From the NCBI GenBank assembly GCA_019359115.1, contig JAHHHW010000095.1, forward strand, positions 1 to 55,022: a stretch of DNA of 55,022 bases, in the 5' to 3' direction. Below are positions 43,687-52,884 of this stretch, in pieces (the stretch's first letter is position 1; every line of letters begins with the position of its first letter). Under the pieces are notes generated by a model. That model saw only the letters and a list, made by a program, of their open reading frames with translations. It was not told the DNA's origin and searched no databases. This stretch comes from Pelatocladus maniniholoensis HA4357-MV3. GTDB taxonomy: Bacteria; Cyanobacteriota; Cyanobacteriia; Cyanobacteriales; Nostocaceae. A program made the position numbers and the translations under genes.

Positions 43687-46600
43687 ATGTTTCCATACCG
43701 ACAGAATGATACTCGAAAGCTTATAAAGCTTATGTCAATGCTAAAGTACCCGCTATACGAATTCGTCTGCACTGTACCCATTTGCTCAAAAACAGCAACT
43801 TTAAAAGTTGTATTGGAAATTTTTGAGGCGCAGCAGTGCGATCGCTTGATAGTTTTAAATGAGCAGCAAAACCCCATTGGGGTAATTTATTCTGCTCATT
43901 TGCTACCAGAAATTTTGGCAGCAAATCAAGGAAATAGCAATCAAGCAGGGTCTTTTAACTTACAGCAGCCATTGGCAAGTCGGGAATCAAGCTTGATACA
44001 ACCAATACAGACTTTAGCGTCTGATTGTGGTATCGAGGAATTCAGTCATTTATTGCGATCGCAACAGACCAAAAATAATATTAACCGAGATTGGGCATTA
44101 ATTGACCCTGAAGGCAAATTTTTGGGGTTAATAGATACTTCACGGTTGCTGCAATTTGTGTTTCGGCAAAAAGTACAAAATCAACCGCAAATCGAAGATA
44201 GTACTAACAAAACTAAATCCCGTCGCCGCAAAGCACCCCTCGCCGCCAAGACTGCAAAAGAAGCAAAACAGACAAAACAGACAACACCCCCATTTGCACC
44301 ATTGCCTAATCATCCGTTCATCCAACTTTTGGAAAGATTACCTTGGCCTTTAATGCTGCAAACGAACACAGGCAAGGTTGTCACTCAAAATCCAGCATGG
44401 TGGGAACAATTAGGAATTTTAAAAGACCCAGAAGGCGTTAGACAACAAGTAGAAGCAATCCTCAACCCCGCAGCTGTCAAAAACCTCGAATATGCAACTC
44501 ACAAAAGTCTAGCCGATATCAGCACCAACAATAATGCTGATCATTATCAAACCCAGCCCATAGTTGCCAAAACTCTGGTACGAAATGATCATTTGTCCAC
44601 TAGTAGTGAAGTACTACTACCAATAACTACAACTACAACTACAACTACAACTACAACCGAAAGTTCAATATTGTCTACACGATTACCTTCTAAAAATCGC
44701 TGCTTTTTAGATAGCCAGCATGGAACTTGCACCTGTGTTGTAGAAGTAGAAAATGGTCAAGAACGAGTCTGGCAATTTGCCAAAATTCCTTTAGACAGCC
44801 CAGAACTGAAAGTCAAAAATCCTAGTTCCGACACCGTGCTGAACTCAGATTTGTGGTTAATGTTAGCAACAGATGTCACCGAACAGCAGCAGCTTTGTAA
44901 AGAACTAGCAGCAAAAAATGCCGATTTGATGCAACTAAATCGGTTAAAAGACGAATTTTTAGCCTGCATTAGCCATGAGTTAAAAACTCCCCTCACGGCG
45001 GTTTTGGGATTATCGCGGTTGTTAGTAGATCAACAATTAGGAGAACTCAATGAGCGACAAGCACGTTATGCTGGACTAATTCATCAAAGTGGGCGGCATT
45101 TGATGAGTGTAGTCAATAATATTTTAGATTTGACCCGCATGGAAACAGGGCAAATGGAACTGATGCTGGCAATTGTGAATATTCGTACAGTGTGCGATCG
45201 CGCTGTCGATGAAGCAAAAGCTATCCATGCTCAAAGTCGCAAAACCACAGTTTCTTCCCATCATCCTCAAGCTGGTGGAGAAGAACACACATTCAGTCTT
45301 TCTATAGAACCAGGTTTAGAAGAAATTGTCGCAGATGAATTTCGCCTGCGTCAAATGTTGGTACACCTGCTATCCAATGCTTTCAAGTTCACAGAAACTG
45401 GAGGAGAAATTGGATTGCGAGTCAGTCGCTGGGAAGGTTGGATTACATTTACAGTCTGGGATACAGGCCTTGGTATTCCCGAACATCAACAGCATCTGAT
45501 CTTTCAAAAATTTCAACAATTAGAACATCCACTTACCCGCCAGTTTGAAGGTACAGGACTGGGATTAGTATTAACTAGGGCCCTTGCTCGTCTGCATGGT
45601 GGTGATGTTAACTTTTTATCTCGCGAAGGTAAAGGCAGTCAGTTCACTTTGTTGTTACCACCAAGTCCTCCAAAAGAGTTAGGAAGACTAGCAGAGGAAG
45701 AGATTGAGACACAGATGAAGAAGAGATCGCCAGATCGCGAGATCAAAAGAAAGATTTCACCCCACCATTCCACTACCTCAAGCCTGGGGACACAACACAG
45801 ATGGGGACAAAAATCTACATCATCATCATCATCATCATCATCCCACCATTCCACCTCTTCCCAACAACTAGTATTGGTTGTAGAAGCTGTAGCCCGATAT
45901 ATTGAAGACTTTACCGAACAACTCACAGGTTTAGGTTATCGAGTAGTAATAGCGCGATCCGGATGTGAAGCTGTAGAAAAAGCCCGTCGTTTGCAACCAA
46001 AAGCTGTATTTCTCAATCCCCTACTACCTCTGCTTTCGGGTTGGGATGTGCTAACTTTACTCAAATCTGATGCTACAACTCGCCACATTCCTGTAATTGT
46101 GACAGCAACCGCAGCTGAGAAAGAGCAAGCATTTGCTAATCGTGCAGATGGTTTTTTAAGCTTACCTGTAGAACCTCAGTTCTTAGCACCATTATTGGAA
46201 AGTTTGTATATAGTTTCCCAAAAAAAGCAGCAAAACAAACAAACAAAACCTGTTCTAAGTCATGCACCACTGCGAATTCTTAGATTCGTCCATCCTGAAG
46301 GAGAAAATCTCGATTTATATCCCTTACTGCAACAACATCGAATTATAGAAGTCGATGATATTGAACAAGCAGAATTGCTAGGTAGAGTGTGGCAATTTGA
46401 TGTCATTTTGCTAGACCCAGAAGTACCCGCAGCAACAGCTTACTTGCAAAAACTAAGTAAGCTTCCTCGCTTGGCAAATCTACCTATAGTTACCTGTGAT
46501 GTTCAAACTACACAGACAGCTTCTCAAATAACTGGTTTGTCCGTGTTTCCTTGTTTAACGCGATCGCATACCAACAACAGCGATAAAAACAAAAAAATAG

Positions 46601-47154
46601 ATGCTTTATTGTCAGTGCTGCAAATAGCAGTTGGTATTTCCTGTCCTTCCAGTATATTAGTTGTAGAATTGGCAGCACTACCAGATTTACCAGATGCAAA
46701 ACGTAAGCATTCTACTAGCAAAACTTTAGAAAAAGACTCTCAAGTCAAAGATTTTCCCAATCAAGGTTTTAAACCTCTAACTATCTCTCGTGGTTCAGAG
46801 TGGTTTCAAGCATTAATTCAGTATCTACATACAGCCGGACTCAAAGCGACTATTGGTAGATCTTGGGAAGAACTGCTACAACAACTCCGTCACAAAAGCG
46901 TTGACTTATTACTAATTTGCTTAGAAGAATCCAGCCTCAAAAAAGAAGTATACTCAGCCCTGAAAACACTTGGAGAGTTACCAGTAAAATTGCCACCCGT
47001 TTTAGTACTAGATCAGCAATTAAATCCTGATCTTACTCAAGAACAGTCTCTAGAAAATGCTGTCGGTGCGATCGCAAGCCAAGTTTTACCTCGGTCGATC
47101 TCTATGGAAGATTTACTCAATCATATTAATCAAGCTTTATCAACGAGTGATTAG
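43687..47154 (+). CDS. Large CBS-domain histidine kinase with degenerate receiver domains
   Basis: An 1155-residue cytoplasmic kinase. Residues ~15-165 are a CBS pair (GVIYSAHLLPEILA, WALIDPEGKFLGLIDTSRLL). A basic linker (KSRRRKAPLAAK), a PAS-like segment (~215-260) and a poly-Thr tract follow. HisKA contains H430 in CISHELKTPLTAV; HATPase has HLLSNAFKF, DTGLGIP and GTGLGLVLTRALA. After a Ser/His-rich linker come three receiver-like domains. The first has Asn777 (FLNPLLPLLSG) where the phospho-Asp should be, and the third (DLLLICLEESS) also lacks it; the second keeps DVILLDPEVP. Starts at 43732 or 43738 (MLKYPLYEF) are plausible. Adjacency to kaiABC suggests a clock role, which is inference. 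Confidence 0.85.
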   Translation: MFPYRQNDTRKLIKLMSMLKYPLYEFVCTVPICSKTATLKVVLEIFEAQQCDRLIVLNEQQNPIGVIYSAHLLPEILAANQGNSNQAGSFNLQQPLASRESSLIQPIQTLASDCGIEEFSHLLRSQQTKNNINRDWALIDPEGKFLGLIDTSRLLQFVFRQKVQNQPQIEDSTNKTKSRRRKAPLAAKTAKEAKQTKQTTPPFAPLPNHPFIQLLERLPWPLMLQTNTGKVVTQNPAWWEQLGILKDPEGVRQQVEAILNPAAVKNLEYATHKSLADISTNNNADHYQTQPIVAKTLVRNDHLSTSSEVLLPITTTTTTTTTTTESSILSTRLPSKNRCFLDSQHGTCTCVVEVENGQERVWQFAKIPLDSPELKVKNPSSDTVLNSDLWLMLATDVTEQQQLCKELAAKNADLMQLNRLKDEFLACISHELKTPLTAVLGLSRLLVDQQLGELNERQARYAGLIHQSGRHLMSVVNNILDLTRMETGQMELMLAIVNIRTVCDRAVDEAKAIHAQSRKTTVSSHHPQAGGEEHTFSLSIEPGLEEIVADEFRLRQMLVHLLSNAFKFTETGGEIGLRVSRWEGWITFTVWDTGLGIPEHQQHLIFQKFQQLEHPLTRQFEGTGLGLVLTRALARLHGGDVNFLSREGKGSQFTLLLPPSPPKELGRLAEEEIETQMKKRSPDREIKRKISPHHSTTSSLGTQHRWGQKSTSSSSSSSSHHSTSSQQLVLVVEAVARYIEDFTEQLTGLGYRVVIARSGCEAVEKARRLQPKAVFLNPLLPLLSGWDVLTLLKSDATTRHIPVIVTATAAEKEQAFANRADGFLSLPVEPQFLAPLLESLYIVSQKKQQNKQTKPVLSHAPLRILRFVHPEGENLDLYPLLQQHRIIEVDDIEQAELLGRVWQFDVILLDPEVPAATAYLQKLSKLPRLANLPIVTCDVQTTQTASQITGLSVFPCLTRSHTNNSDKNKKIDALLSVLQIAVGISCPSSILVVELAALPDLPDAKRKHSTSKTLEKDSQVKDFPNQGFKPLTISRGSEWFQALIQYLHTAGLKATIGRSWEELLQQLRHKSVDLLLICLEESSLKKEVYSALKTLGELPVKLPPVLVLDQQLNPDLTQEQSLENAVGAIASQVLPRSISMEDLLNHINQALSTSD

Positions 47155-47315
47155 GGATTGGGGACGTATCAATTCAAAATTCAAAATACCTTCGGTAGGC
47201 GCGTAAGCGACTTCTGTAAGTAGCCGCTCCGCGTCTACAAAATTCAAAATTGGGAAGGAGAACAAGGGGGAGAATAAACACCAATGACAGTTGTCAACTG
47301 TCAATCAATAATTGA

Positions 47316-48206
47316 CTAATGAGTTAAGATATTGCCGAAACTATGATCGGAATTGATCTCAATCACTAAATCAACTAGTGTGGGAGATTCGACTAACGGT
47401 TTAATGAATAATTCTGGATGGAGAGAACACCAAAAATAGTTGACAAATTGCTCAATTTCTGCATTACTCATCCCTGATTTGCCAACAGCAATCATTTCCC
47501 TTTCTGCTTGCTTGCGCCACTCTAAAGAAAGTCGATAATCTTGGGGATACAACACGATTAAACCATCCAATCTTTCCCATAGTGGCAGATAATCACGCAA
47601 GTTACGATTCATATCACGAGCAAAAGCTTTGTCATCAGGAGTGATGATCGGTGGTGGTGGGTGATCAAATGCACTGGGATCAATAGGTTGCACGCCTACA
47701 AACCAACCTTCAAATAACACAATGTCTGCATTTGCCACAATTTCTGGAGTAGTTCTATCACCAGCACCATTGTGTGCTGATTTATCAAAGCGGGGAACTG
47801 ATACTGGAAGTTCACAATTGCGAACTTTGTCTAATACAGTTAAGCCTAACTCAACATCATGAGTTCCAGGCGGACCGCGCCAAATCAAACGGGGATCATG
47901 CTGTTTGAGAATTTGGCGATCGCAATAGGTTTTGTATAGGTCATCCAAAGACAAACTCAGCGTTTGATATCCCAAGTGTTGAAAAATCAAGGTCAAAACT
48001 CTACACAAAGTAGTTTTACCCGTCCCTTGTCCTCCCAAAATACCCTGAATCAACGGACGATTTAATTGCTGTCGCTGGGACACCAACTTTGTAGCTAAAG
48101 GTAGCCACAAATTACATAACACCTCCGACACCATCTGGGGCTGCATCCGCAGATGAGTTTGGCAAAATTCCAGCACATCAGGATATAAAAATTTGTCATT
48201 TGTCAT
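47316..48206 (-). CDS. D-glycerate 3-kinase
   Basis: A 296-residue P-loop kinase. Walker A is GILGGQGTGKTTLCRVL. It is followed by LSLDDLYKTYCDR, WRGPPGTHDVELG, VPRFDKSAHNGAGDR and FEGWFVGVQP, the pattern of plant and cyanobacterial glycerate kinase (GLYK). It phosphorylates glycerate to 3-phosphoglycerate, the last step of photorespiration. The first codons (MTNDK) come from the TTTGTCATTTGTCAT heptamer repeat at the start, so MQPQMVSE or an upstream codon are alternatives. Confidence 0.92.
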   Translation of the reverse strand: MTNDKFLYPDVLEFCQTHLRMQPQMVSEVLCNLWLPLATKLVSQRQQLNRPLIQGILGGQGTGKTTLCRVLTLIFQHLGYQTLSLSLDDLYKTYCDRQILKQHDPRLIWRGPPGTHDVELGLTVLDKVRNCELPVSVPRFDKSAHNGAGDRTTPEIVANADIVLFEGWFVGVQPIDPSAFDHPPPPIITPDDKAFARDMNRNLRDYLPLWERLDGLIVLYPQDYRLSLEWRKQAEREMIAVGKSGMSNAEIEQFVNYFWCSLHPELFIKPLVESPTLVDLVIEINSDHSFGNILTH

Positions 48207-48290
48207 TTGTCATTGGGTATTTTCTCCCTTCTCCCCATTCACAATTTTTAATTTTTAATTTTTAATTGATACGTCCCCGATTCCCACTCC

Positions 48291-48641
48291 TCACGATCCC
48301 AGCTTGAATGCTTCCAAAAATAAACTGTAGGTGAGACCAATTTTCAGATAGTTCATTGCTTGCACCCAAAATACTTGTCGTGCTAAGACGCTGCGATTGT
48401 AAAATATCCTGTTGGCAATTTCTGTTGCCAACACTAAAGTTCCAGCCACTACAATATCCCATTCTGCTGTTTGTCCAGCTGTAGTTGCAAGTGCGTTTCC
48501 TAGAAAAAAACCAAATAAAAAACTAATGATTAGTATAGATATGCGTCGCCAAGGGTTGAAAATCCACTGTTCTAACCTCCTAGCGATCGCATTGAATAAG
48601 TTATTGAGACGAGTATTTTGCATGATTGATGATGGTGACAT
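48291..48641 (-). CDS. DUF565 / Ycf20-like membrane protein
   Basis: A 116-residue protein: TRLNNLFNAIARRLEQWIFN, WRRISILIISFLFGFFLGNA (membrane helix), TAEWDIVVAGTLVLATEI (second helix) and MNYLKIGLTYSLFLEAFKLG. It matches plastid Ycf20/DUF565, linked in algae and plants to non-photochemical quenching. MQNTRLNNL at 48623 is an equally good start. Confidence 0.9.
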   Translation of the reverse strand: MSPSSIMQNTRLNNLFNAIARRLEQWIFNPWRRISILIISFLFGFFLGNALATTAGQTAEWDIVVAGTLVLATEIANRIFYNRSVLARQVFWVQAMNYLKIGLTYSLFLEAFKLGS

Positions 48642-48713
48642 TGATCAAAATCTGATTAGATATTTCCATCTTGAAGATATTAGGTTTAGCATAAAGTTAT
48701 GTGGATAATATTA

Positions 48714-48833
48714 GACCTCTTGCAAAAATATTTTTACCCCACCCTAACCCTAAGCGTAAACGGGGAGGGAACTAAATCTTCCCCCCGTTCACGGGGGGAT
48801 TGAGGGGGGTTCATTCGACTTTTGCAAGAGGTC
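48714..48833. repeat. MITE-like element with GACCTCTTGCAAAA ends, second copy
   Basis: A 120-bp element with GACCTCTTGCAAAA and TTTTGCAAGAGGTC at its ends and a CCCCCCGTTCACGGGGGG hairpin inside. The interior is shared with 16281-16383 and the ends with 19169-19284. Confidence 0.88.
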
Positions 48834-49100
48834 AATTGAAGCTGTTTTGGGTTTAGGGTGAACACAAAAATCAATATATAGTATCATCATCTTGAGCTAG
48901 TACGAATAAATGAAGCGTCAAGGAAATTTTTCCTAACTTCCTTCAGTATTGTTGCTCATAATGGCATAAAGTATACATCCTACCCATAATTCTCAAAAAG
49001 TCTGTAGTCCTCAATTCAATGAGTCACCAGTAATTTGTGATCAGTGAAATGCTTTGCATATTCACTTAATCATTGGTCAATGTTGATATTAGGCTACTAT

Positions 49101-49200
49101 GTCAACTACCCATACCCACACTGACTCAATACAGTGAGCGTGTGGGCTTGAAAGAACCAGCTTTCAACGTAAAAGATGGCTAGCCCGTGAGACTTGTTTT
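49101..49200 (-). mobile_element. IS200/IS605-type right-end relic
   Basis: On the minus strand: AAGCTGGTTCTTTCAAGCCC, ACACGC, a CACTG/CAGTG hairpin, GTGTGGGTATGGGTAGTTGAC. This is the same layout as the TnpB-linked right end at 16090-16141 (AAGCCCACAC ... GGTGTTGGGTAGTTCAC). No tnpB remains beside it. It could be a solo end or the residue of a guide RNA. The rest of 48834-49309 shows nothing I recognise. Confidence 0.5.
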
Positions 49201-49309
49201 GTTACAGACTACCGAATGTTTCCCTAGTTCGGATTATTTCTAAGTCTACTGCTTGTAGGGTTCAGTTGAACGAGCCTAGAAAAATACTTATTTGTAATAT
49301 CTATACAAT

Positions 49310-49867
49310 ATGAAACCGCTAATCTACCGTCATGCTGTTCTCGCAGCTGCTTGCTTAGGATTGCTTTTGTTAGCTGTAGGTTGCTATGAACTGAAAGTAT
49401 CTTTTGAGGGGGATCAATCTTCTGAATCTCAATCAAACACTAACTCAGAAAGTGCGATCGCTTCTACTTTAGATACTTCTGTAGCGACATCTCAAAAAAA
49501 ATCCTTATTTGCATATCATCAAGGCTCAACGATCAAAGCAGCAAGCCAGGGAAGTTTACGAATGAGTAATCAAACTGAACAACCTGTCCGTCTTGCTTTA
49601 CTAGCACGCAAAGCAGGAGTTAAAAGTAATTCTCAAGAAAATTATGCAGTCCCAGCACATTGGGATTTTGCTCCAGGAGAAGGTAGTGAAAAGGGTTTAA
49701 TTTTATCGCTACCTAACGGTAGCATCAAAATCGAAAAGGGAGATGTTTTAGTCGCCTTTGCACAGGATGGTTCCCGTCGCTACTGGGGACCTTACGTAGT
49801 TGGCGAAACTCCCGCTCCTGTCTGGAATCCGCAAAAGAAAGAATGGGAATTAATTCTTGATCAATAG
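49310..49867 (+). CDS. Putative lipoprotein
   Basis: A 185-residue protein with a lipoprotein signal (HAVLAAACLGLLLLAVGC, Cys at about residue 25). A Ser/Asn-rich linker is followed by a compact C-terminal domain (MSNQTEQPVRLALLARKAGV, VPAHWDFAPGEGSEKGLILS, SIKIEKGDVLVAFAQDGSRR, YWGPYVVG). It reads like a small beta-sandwich found in cyanobacterial secreted proteins. Function unknown. Confidence 0.78.
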   Translation: MKPLIYRHAVLAAACLGLLLLAVGCYELKVSFEGDQSSESQSNTNSESAIASTLDTSVATSQKKSLFAYHQGSTIKAASQGSLRMSNQTEQPVRLALLARKAGVKSNSQENYAVPAHWDFAPGEGSEKGLILSLPNGSIKIEKGDVLVAFAQDGSRRYWGPYVVGETPAPVWNPQKKEWELILDQ

Positions 49868-50019
49868 TCAATTATTAGTTTTTAATTGTTGATTGTTGGT
49901 TTTTGTACCAGATGTCTATTTGTTAGTGGTCAGGGAAACCGCAAACCTCATATCATTTGGTATTGGTTTTGAGAACAAAAAACAAAAAATCACGTCAAAC
50001 GAGTATTGACTAGTGGCCC

Positions 50020-50075
50020 TTGACCATTGACCATTGACCATTGACCATTGACTATTGACTATTGACTTGTGACTA
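50020..50075. repeat. Heptameric short tandem repeat (TTGACCA)8
   Basis: Eight units, four TTGACCA then TTGACTA, TTGACTA, TTGACTT and GTGACTA, ending one base before the ATG of the GT39 gene. Several TTGAC words resemble -35 boxes, so the array may influence transcription. Confidence 0.93.
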
Positions 50076-50076
50076 A

Positions 50077-51978
50077 ATGACAATTCGCGCTTTCGACCAG
50101 TTGTTAAATAGGATTGGCAAACGTCCAGCCTTGGCGATCGCACTGTCAACTTTGTGGTTGATTTTGGTTGGTGGGATCGCATTTTTTTGGCATTTGGGTA
50201 GTATTGGGCTGATAGATGAAACTGAGCCTTTGTTTGCTGAAGCTTCTCGGCAAATGTACGTAACAGGCGATTGGATCACGCCGTTTTTCAATGATAAAAC
50301 TCGCTTTGATAAGCCTGCTTTGATTTACTGGTGTCAGGCGATCGCATACAACATTTTTGGTGTGAATGAGTGGGCAGTGCGTCTGCCAAGTGCGATCGCG
50401 GCAATGAGTGTAATTGCCTTAGCATTCTACACTGTGCAATGGCAACTGGCAAAACAAGATGCCTTAGAACAAGTTTTTCGTCCTTCCAGACGCTGGTTAA
50501 CAGCAGGTTTAGTAGCAGCTGTCATGGCACTCAATCCCGAAATGATTGTATGGGGAAGAACTGGTGTCTCAGATATGCTGCTGACTGGCTGTATAGCATC
50601 AGCTTTGTTGTGCTTTTTTCTTGGATATGCTAGTCAGGAGGGATCGGGGATTCTCCAGAGGAAACGCTACGCTAACGGGGACAGGGGACAAGGAGGAATT
50701 TCTCTTTCCCAATCCCCATTACCCAATAATTGGTATCTCGCTTGCTACGTACTAATAGCTGGGGCAATTTTGACTAAAGGGCCTGTAGGTATTGTTTTAC
50801 CTGGGCTAATTATTGGTGTATTTTTGCTTTATCTGGGCAAATTGCGAGAGGTTGTGCGGGAAATGCGCCTCTTGTTAGGTATGCTAATTATCTTGGGTTT
50901 ATCAGTACCTTGGTACGTGCTAGTAATTTGGCGCAATGGCTGGAATTTTATTAACTCCTTTTTTGGCTACCACAATATCGAACGCTTTACAGAAGTAGTC
51001 AACGGTCATAGAGCTCCTTGGTTTTTTTATTTTTTGGTAGTATTACTGGGTTTTGCTCCTTACTCAGTATACTTACCCCTATCAATGGCAAGGCTAAAAT
51101 TTTGGCAGCGTCAGTATTGGCGTTCTCAAGAGCGATCGCAACAACTTGGTTTATTTGCCTTTTTCTGGTTTGCTAGCATCTTTGGCTTTTTTACCATTGC
51201 TGTCACCAAACTTCCTAGCTATGTCTTGCCATTAATGCCAGCAGCAGCCATTCTGGTGGGACTTTTGTGGAGCGATTTCTTCCAAGACAAAGCGATAAGG
51301 GATCAAGGAGGACAAGGAGGCAATTTTTCTGTGTTGTCTTCCCATACTTCTCCCACTCCTCTGTCCCCTTCCTCTCTCCTCTGGACTGGCTGGGTTAATG
51401 TAGTATTTGTATCAGCGATCGCAGTAGCGCTGTTTTATGTACCCCGGTTAATAGGTGCTGATCCTGCTGCACCCGAATTTCGCCAACTGCTGCAACAATC
51501 AAGTTTAACAACTTTGGGCAGTGTGATCTGGTTCGTTTGTGCTGTGGTATTAGTAGTGGTAATACTGCGTCGTCGTTGGCGTCTATTGATTGGTGTGAAT
51601 TTGTTGGCGTTTGCGCTGTCTTTAATTTTTGTCTTGACTCCAGCTTTGTTTTTAATAGATCAACAGCGTCAGTTACCTTTAAGAGAATTGGCAGCGATCG
51701 CAGTTAAAGCTGAAAAACCAGGTGAAGAATTACTCATGGTTGGCTTCAAAAAACCCACCGTTGTTTTTTATAGCCACCGTCCTGTAAATTACATCAAAAT
51801 GAGTGTAGCCGCAGGAGATTATGTGAGAACTCAGGCTGTGCAGAAAACACAAACTGATTCAATTTTAGTTTTAGCTCAACCGAAAAAGTTTCCAGAAATG
51901 GGTTTGCAAGCAAATAATTATCAAACTTTAGGAAAAAGTGGTGCTTATCAATTAATTAGAGTGCCTTTAAATAGGTAA
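50077..51978 (+). CDS. GT39 (ArnT/PMT-like) membrane glycosyltransferase
   Basis: A 633-residue protein with about 11-12 membrane helices. The GT39/PMT signature is at the first periplasmic loop: GLIDETEPLFAEASRQMYVT with the acidic pair, then RFDKPALIYWCQAIAYNIFG. It transfers a sugar from a polyprenyl-phosphate donor to lipid or protein at the periplasmic face. Two loops contain in-frame tracts of the GGGGATC/GGACAAGGAGG intergenic repeat type: ~190-215 (SQEGSGILQRKRYANGDRGQ) and ~405-430 (IRDQGGQGG...SPTPLSPSS). They look like repeat insertions tolerated in loops. Confidence 0.9.
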   Translation: MTIRAFDQLLNRIGKRPALAIALSTLWLILVGGIAFFWHLGSIGLIDETEPLFAEASRQMYVTGDWITPFFNDKTRFDKPALIYWCQAIAYNIFGVNEWAVRLPSAIAAMSVIALAFYTVQWQLAKQDALEQVFRPSRRWLTAGLVAAVMALNPEMIVWGRTGVSDMLLTGCIASALLCFFLGYASQEGSGILQRKRYANGDRGQGGISLSQSPLPNNWYLACYVLIAGAILTKGPVGIVLPGLIIGVFLLYLGKLREVVREMRLLLGMLIILGLSVPWYVLVIWRNGWNFINSFFGYHNIERFTEVVNGHRAPWFFYFLVVLLGFAPYSVYLPLSMARLKFWQRQYWRSQERSQQLGLFAFFWFASIFGFFTIAVTKLPSYVLPLMPAAAILVGLLWSDFFQDKAIRDQGGQGGNFSVLSSHTSPTPLSPSSLLWTGWVNVVFVSAIAVALFYVPRLIGADPAAPEFRQLLQQSSLTTLGSVIWFVCAVVLVVVILRRRWRLLIGVNLLAFALSLIFVLTPALFLIDQQRQLPLRELAAIAVKAEKPGEELLMVGFKKPTVVFYSHRPVNYIKMSVAAGDYVRTQAVQKTQTDSILVLAQPKKFPEMGLQANNYQTLGKSGAYQLIRVPLNR

Positions 51979-52025
51979 ATTGTTGGTTATTATTTGGAGT
52001 TGAATTTGCCAAAATTGAGATATCC

Positions 52026-52058
52026 AGATCCCCAACTTCTTTAAGAAGTCGGGGATCT
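52026..52058 (+). terminator. AGATCCCC hairpin after the GT39 gene
   Basis: AGATCCCCAACTTCTT pairs with TAAGAAGTCGGGGATCT (one mismatch) and is followed by TGTTGTT. It is 48 bp after the stop. It belongs to the dispersed hairpin family at 15796 and 42237 and probably terminates transcription here. Confidence 0.65.
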
Positions 52059-52150
52059 TGTTGTTCACGAATTATTTAGGAATACTATAGATGATCATAA
52101 TGTATTGAGCAATACCCCAACACATCCTGATATCTTCACTAATTACTCCA

Positions 52151-52720
52151 TTATTGCTCGCCGGTAATTGCAGGTTCATTTGCCATTGAGATAGCCATAT
52201 CTATCATCTGCTGTTGGGACACATCCCTAGTTGAACCACCTCCCAATCCTAATACGTATTCCAGTCCATCTTGCTTCCAAAAAACGTATTGGCTAATGTT
52301 ATTTCCTTGTCCCCTGGTGATATAAAAGCCACTAATGCCATTCCCCAAGTCTACTGGAGTGATACTATCTCCTTTCGGAGGCCAAATTTTAGAAGTTCCC
52401 TCTGGAGTGAAGACGCCAAATCCTCCAGTAGTACAAGCAGAAGGGTTGTTTGAGGCAGAACAATCCGATGTATTTGGGAGGCGAACTTCAAAGACTTTAC
52501 TATCAGAAGCAATGTAGGAATAAAGCTTGATCTTGGAAGCTACGGGAGGGAGAGAAGAAGGTAAACGCATTTTCAATCCTTTTGGTAACTGAGTGCGAAT
52601 ATCGTCAATTAAAGGTCTAAAAACAGATGCAGGTTCAGCTCCAGATTTAAAAGAAATGACTAAACCAGTTACAAGAATTGATAGCCCAACCAAAGAATTT
52701 AGAATCATTTTGCGCTTCAT
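52151..52720 (-). CDS. Hypothetical exported protein
   Basis: A 189-residue protein. Signal peptide: MKRKMILNSLVGLSILVTGL and onward, cleavage near SGAEPAS. The mature part includes LRMRLPSS-type basic residues (GLKMRLPSSLPPVASKIKLY), two cysteines (SDCSASNNPSACTT) that may form a disulfide, and SQYVFWKQDGLEYVLGLGGG near the C-terminus. No family recognised. Confidence 0.75.
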   Translation of the reverse strand: MKRKMILNSLVGLSILVTGLVISFKSGAEPASVFRPLIDDIRTQLPKGLKMRLPSSLPPVASKIKLYSYIASDSKVFEVRLPNTSDCSASNNPSACTTGGFGVFTPEGTSKIWPPKGDSITPVDLGNGISGFYITRGQGNNISQYVFWKQDGLEYVLGLGGGSTRDVSQQQMIDMAISMANEPAITGEQ

Positions 52721-52884
52721 TTGCTTTTTCCTGACAAACGATCATCTCCACATCAGAGTATCGAAGTTAACTTCGCGATCGCCTTATCAAAAGTCATCTA
52801 AAATTCATGACGAAAGTCATGTTTTAAATTCAACACAGTATTGCATGATATTACCCGTGAAGATATTTCCCTGCCTCTAGTTCA

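Noticed and set aside
45639-45926. Minus-strand open frame with an Asp run inside the kinase gene
   Set aside because: Antisense reading of the poly-Ser microsatellite.
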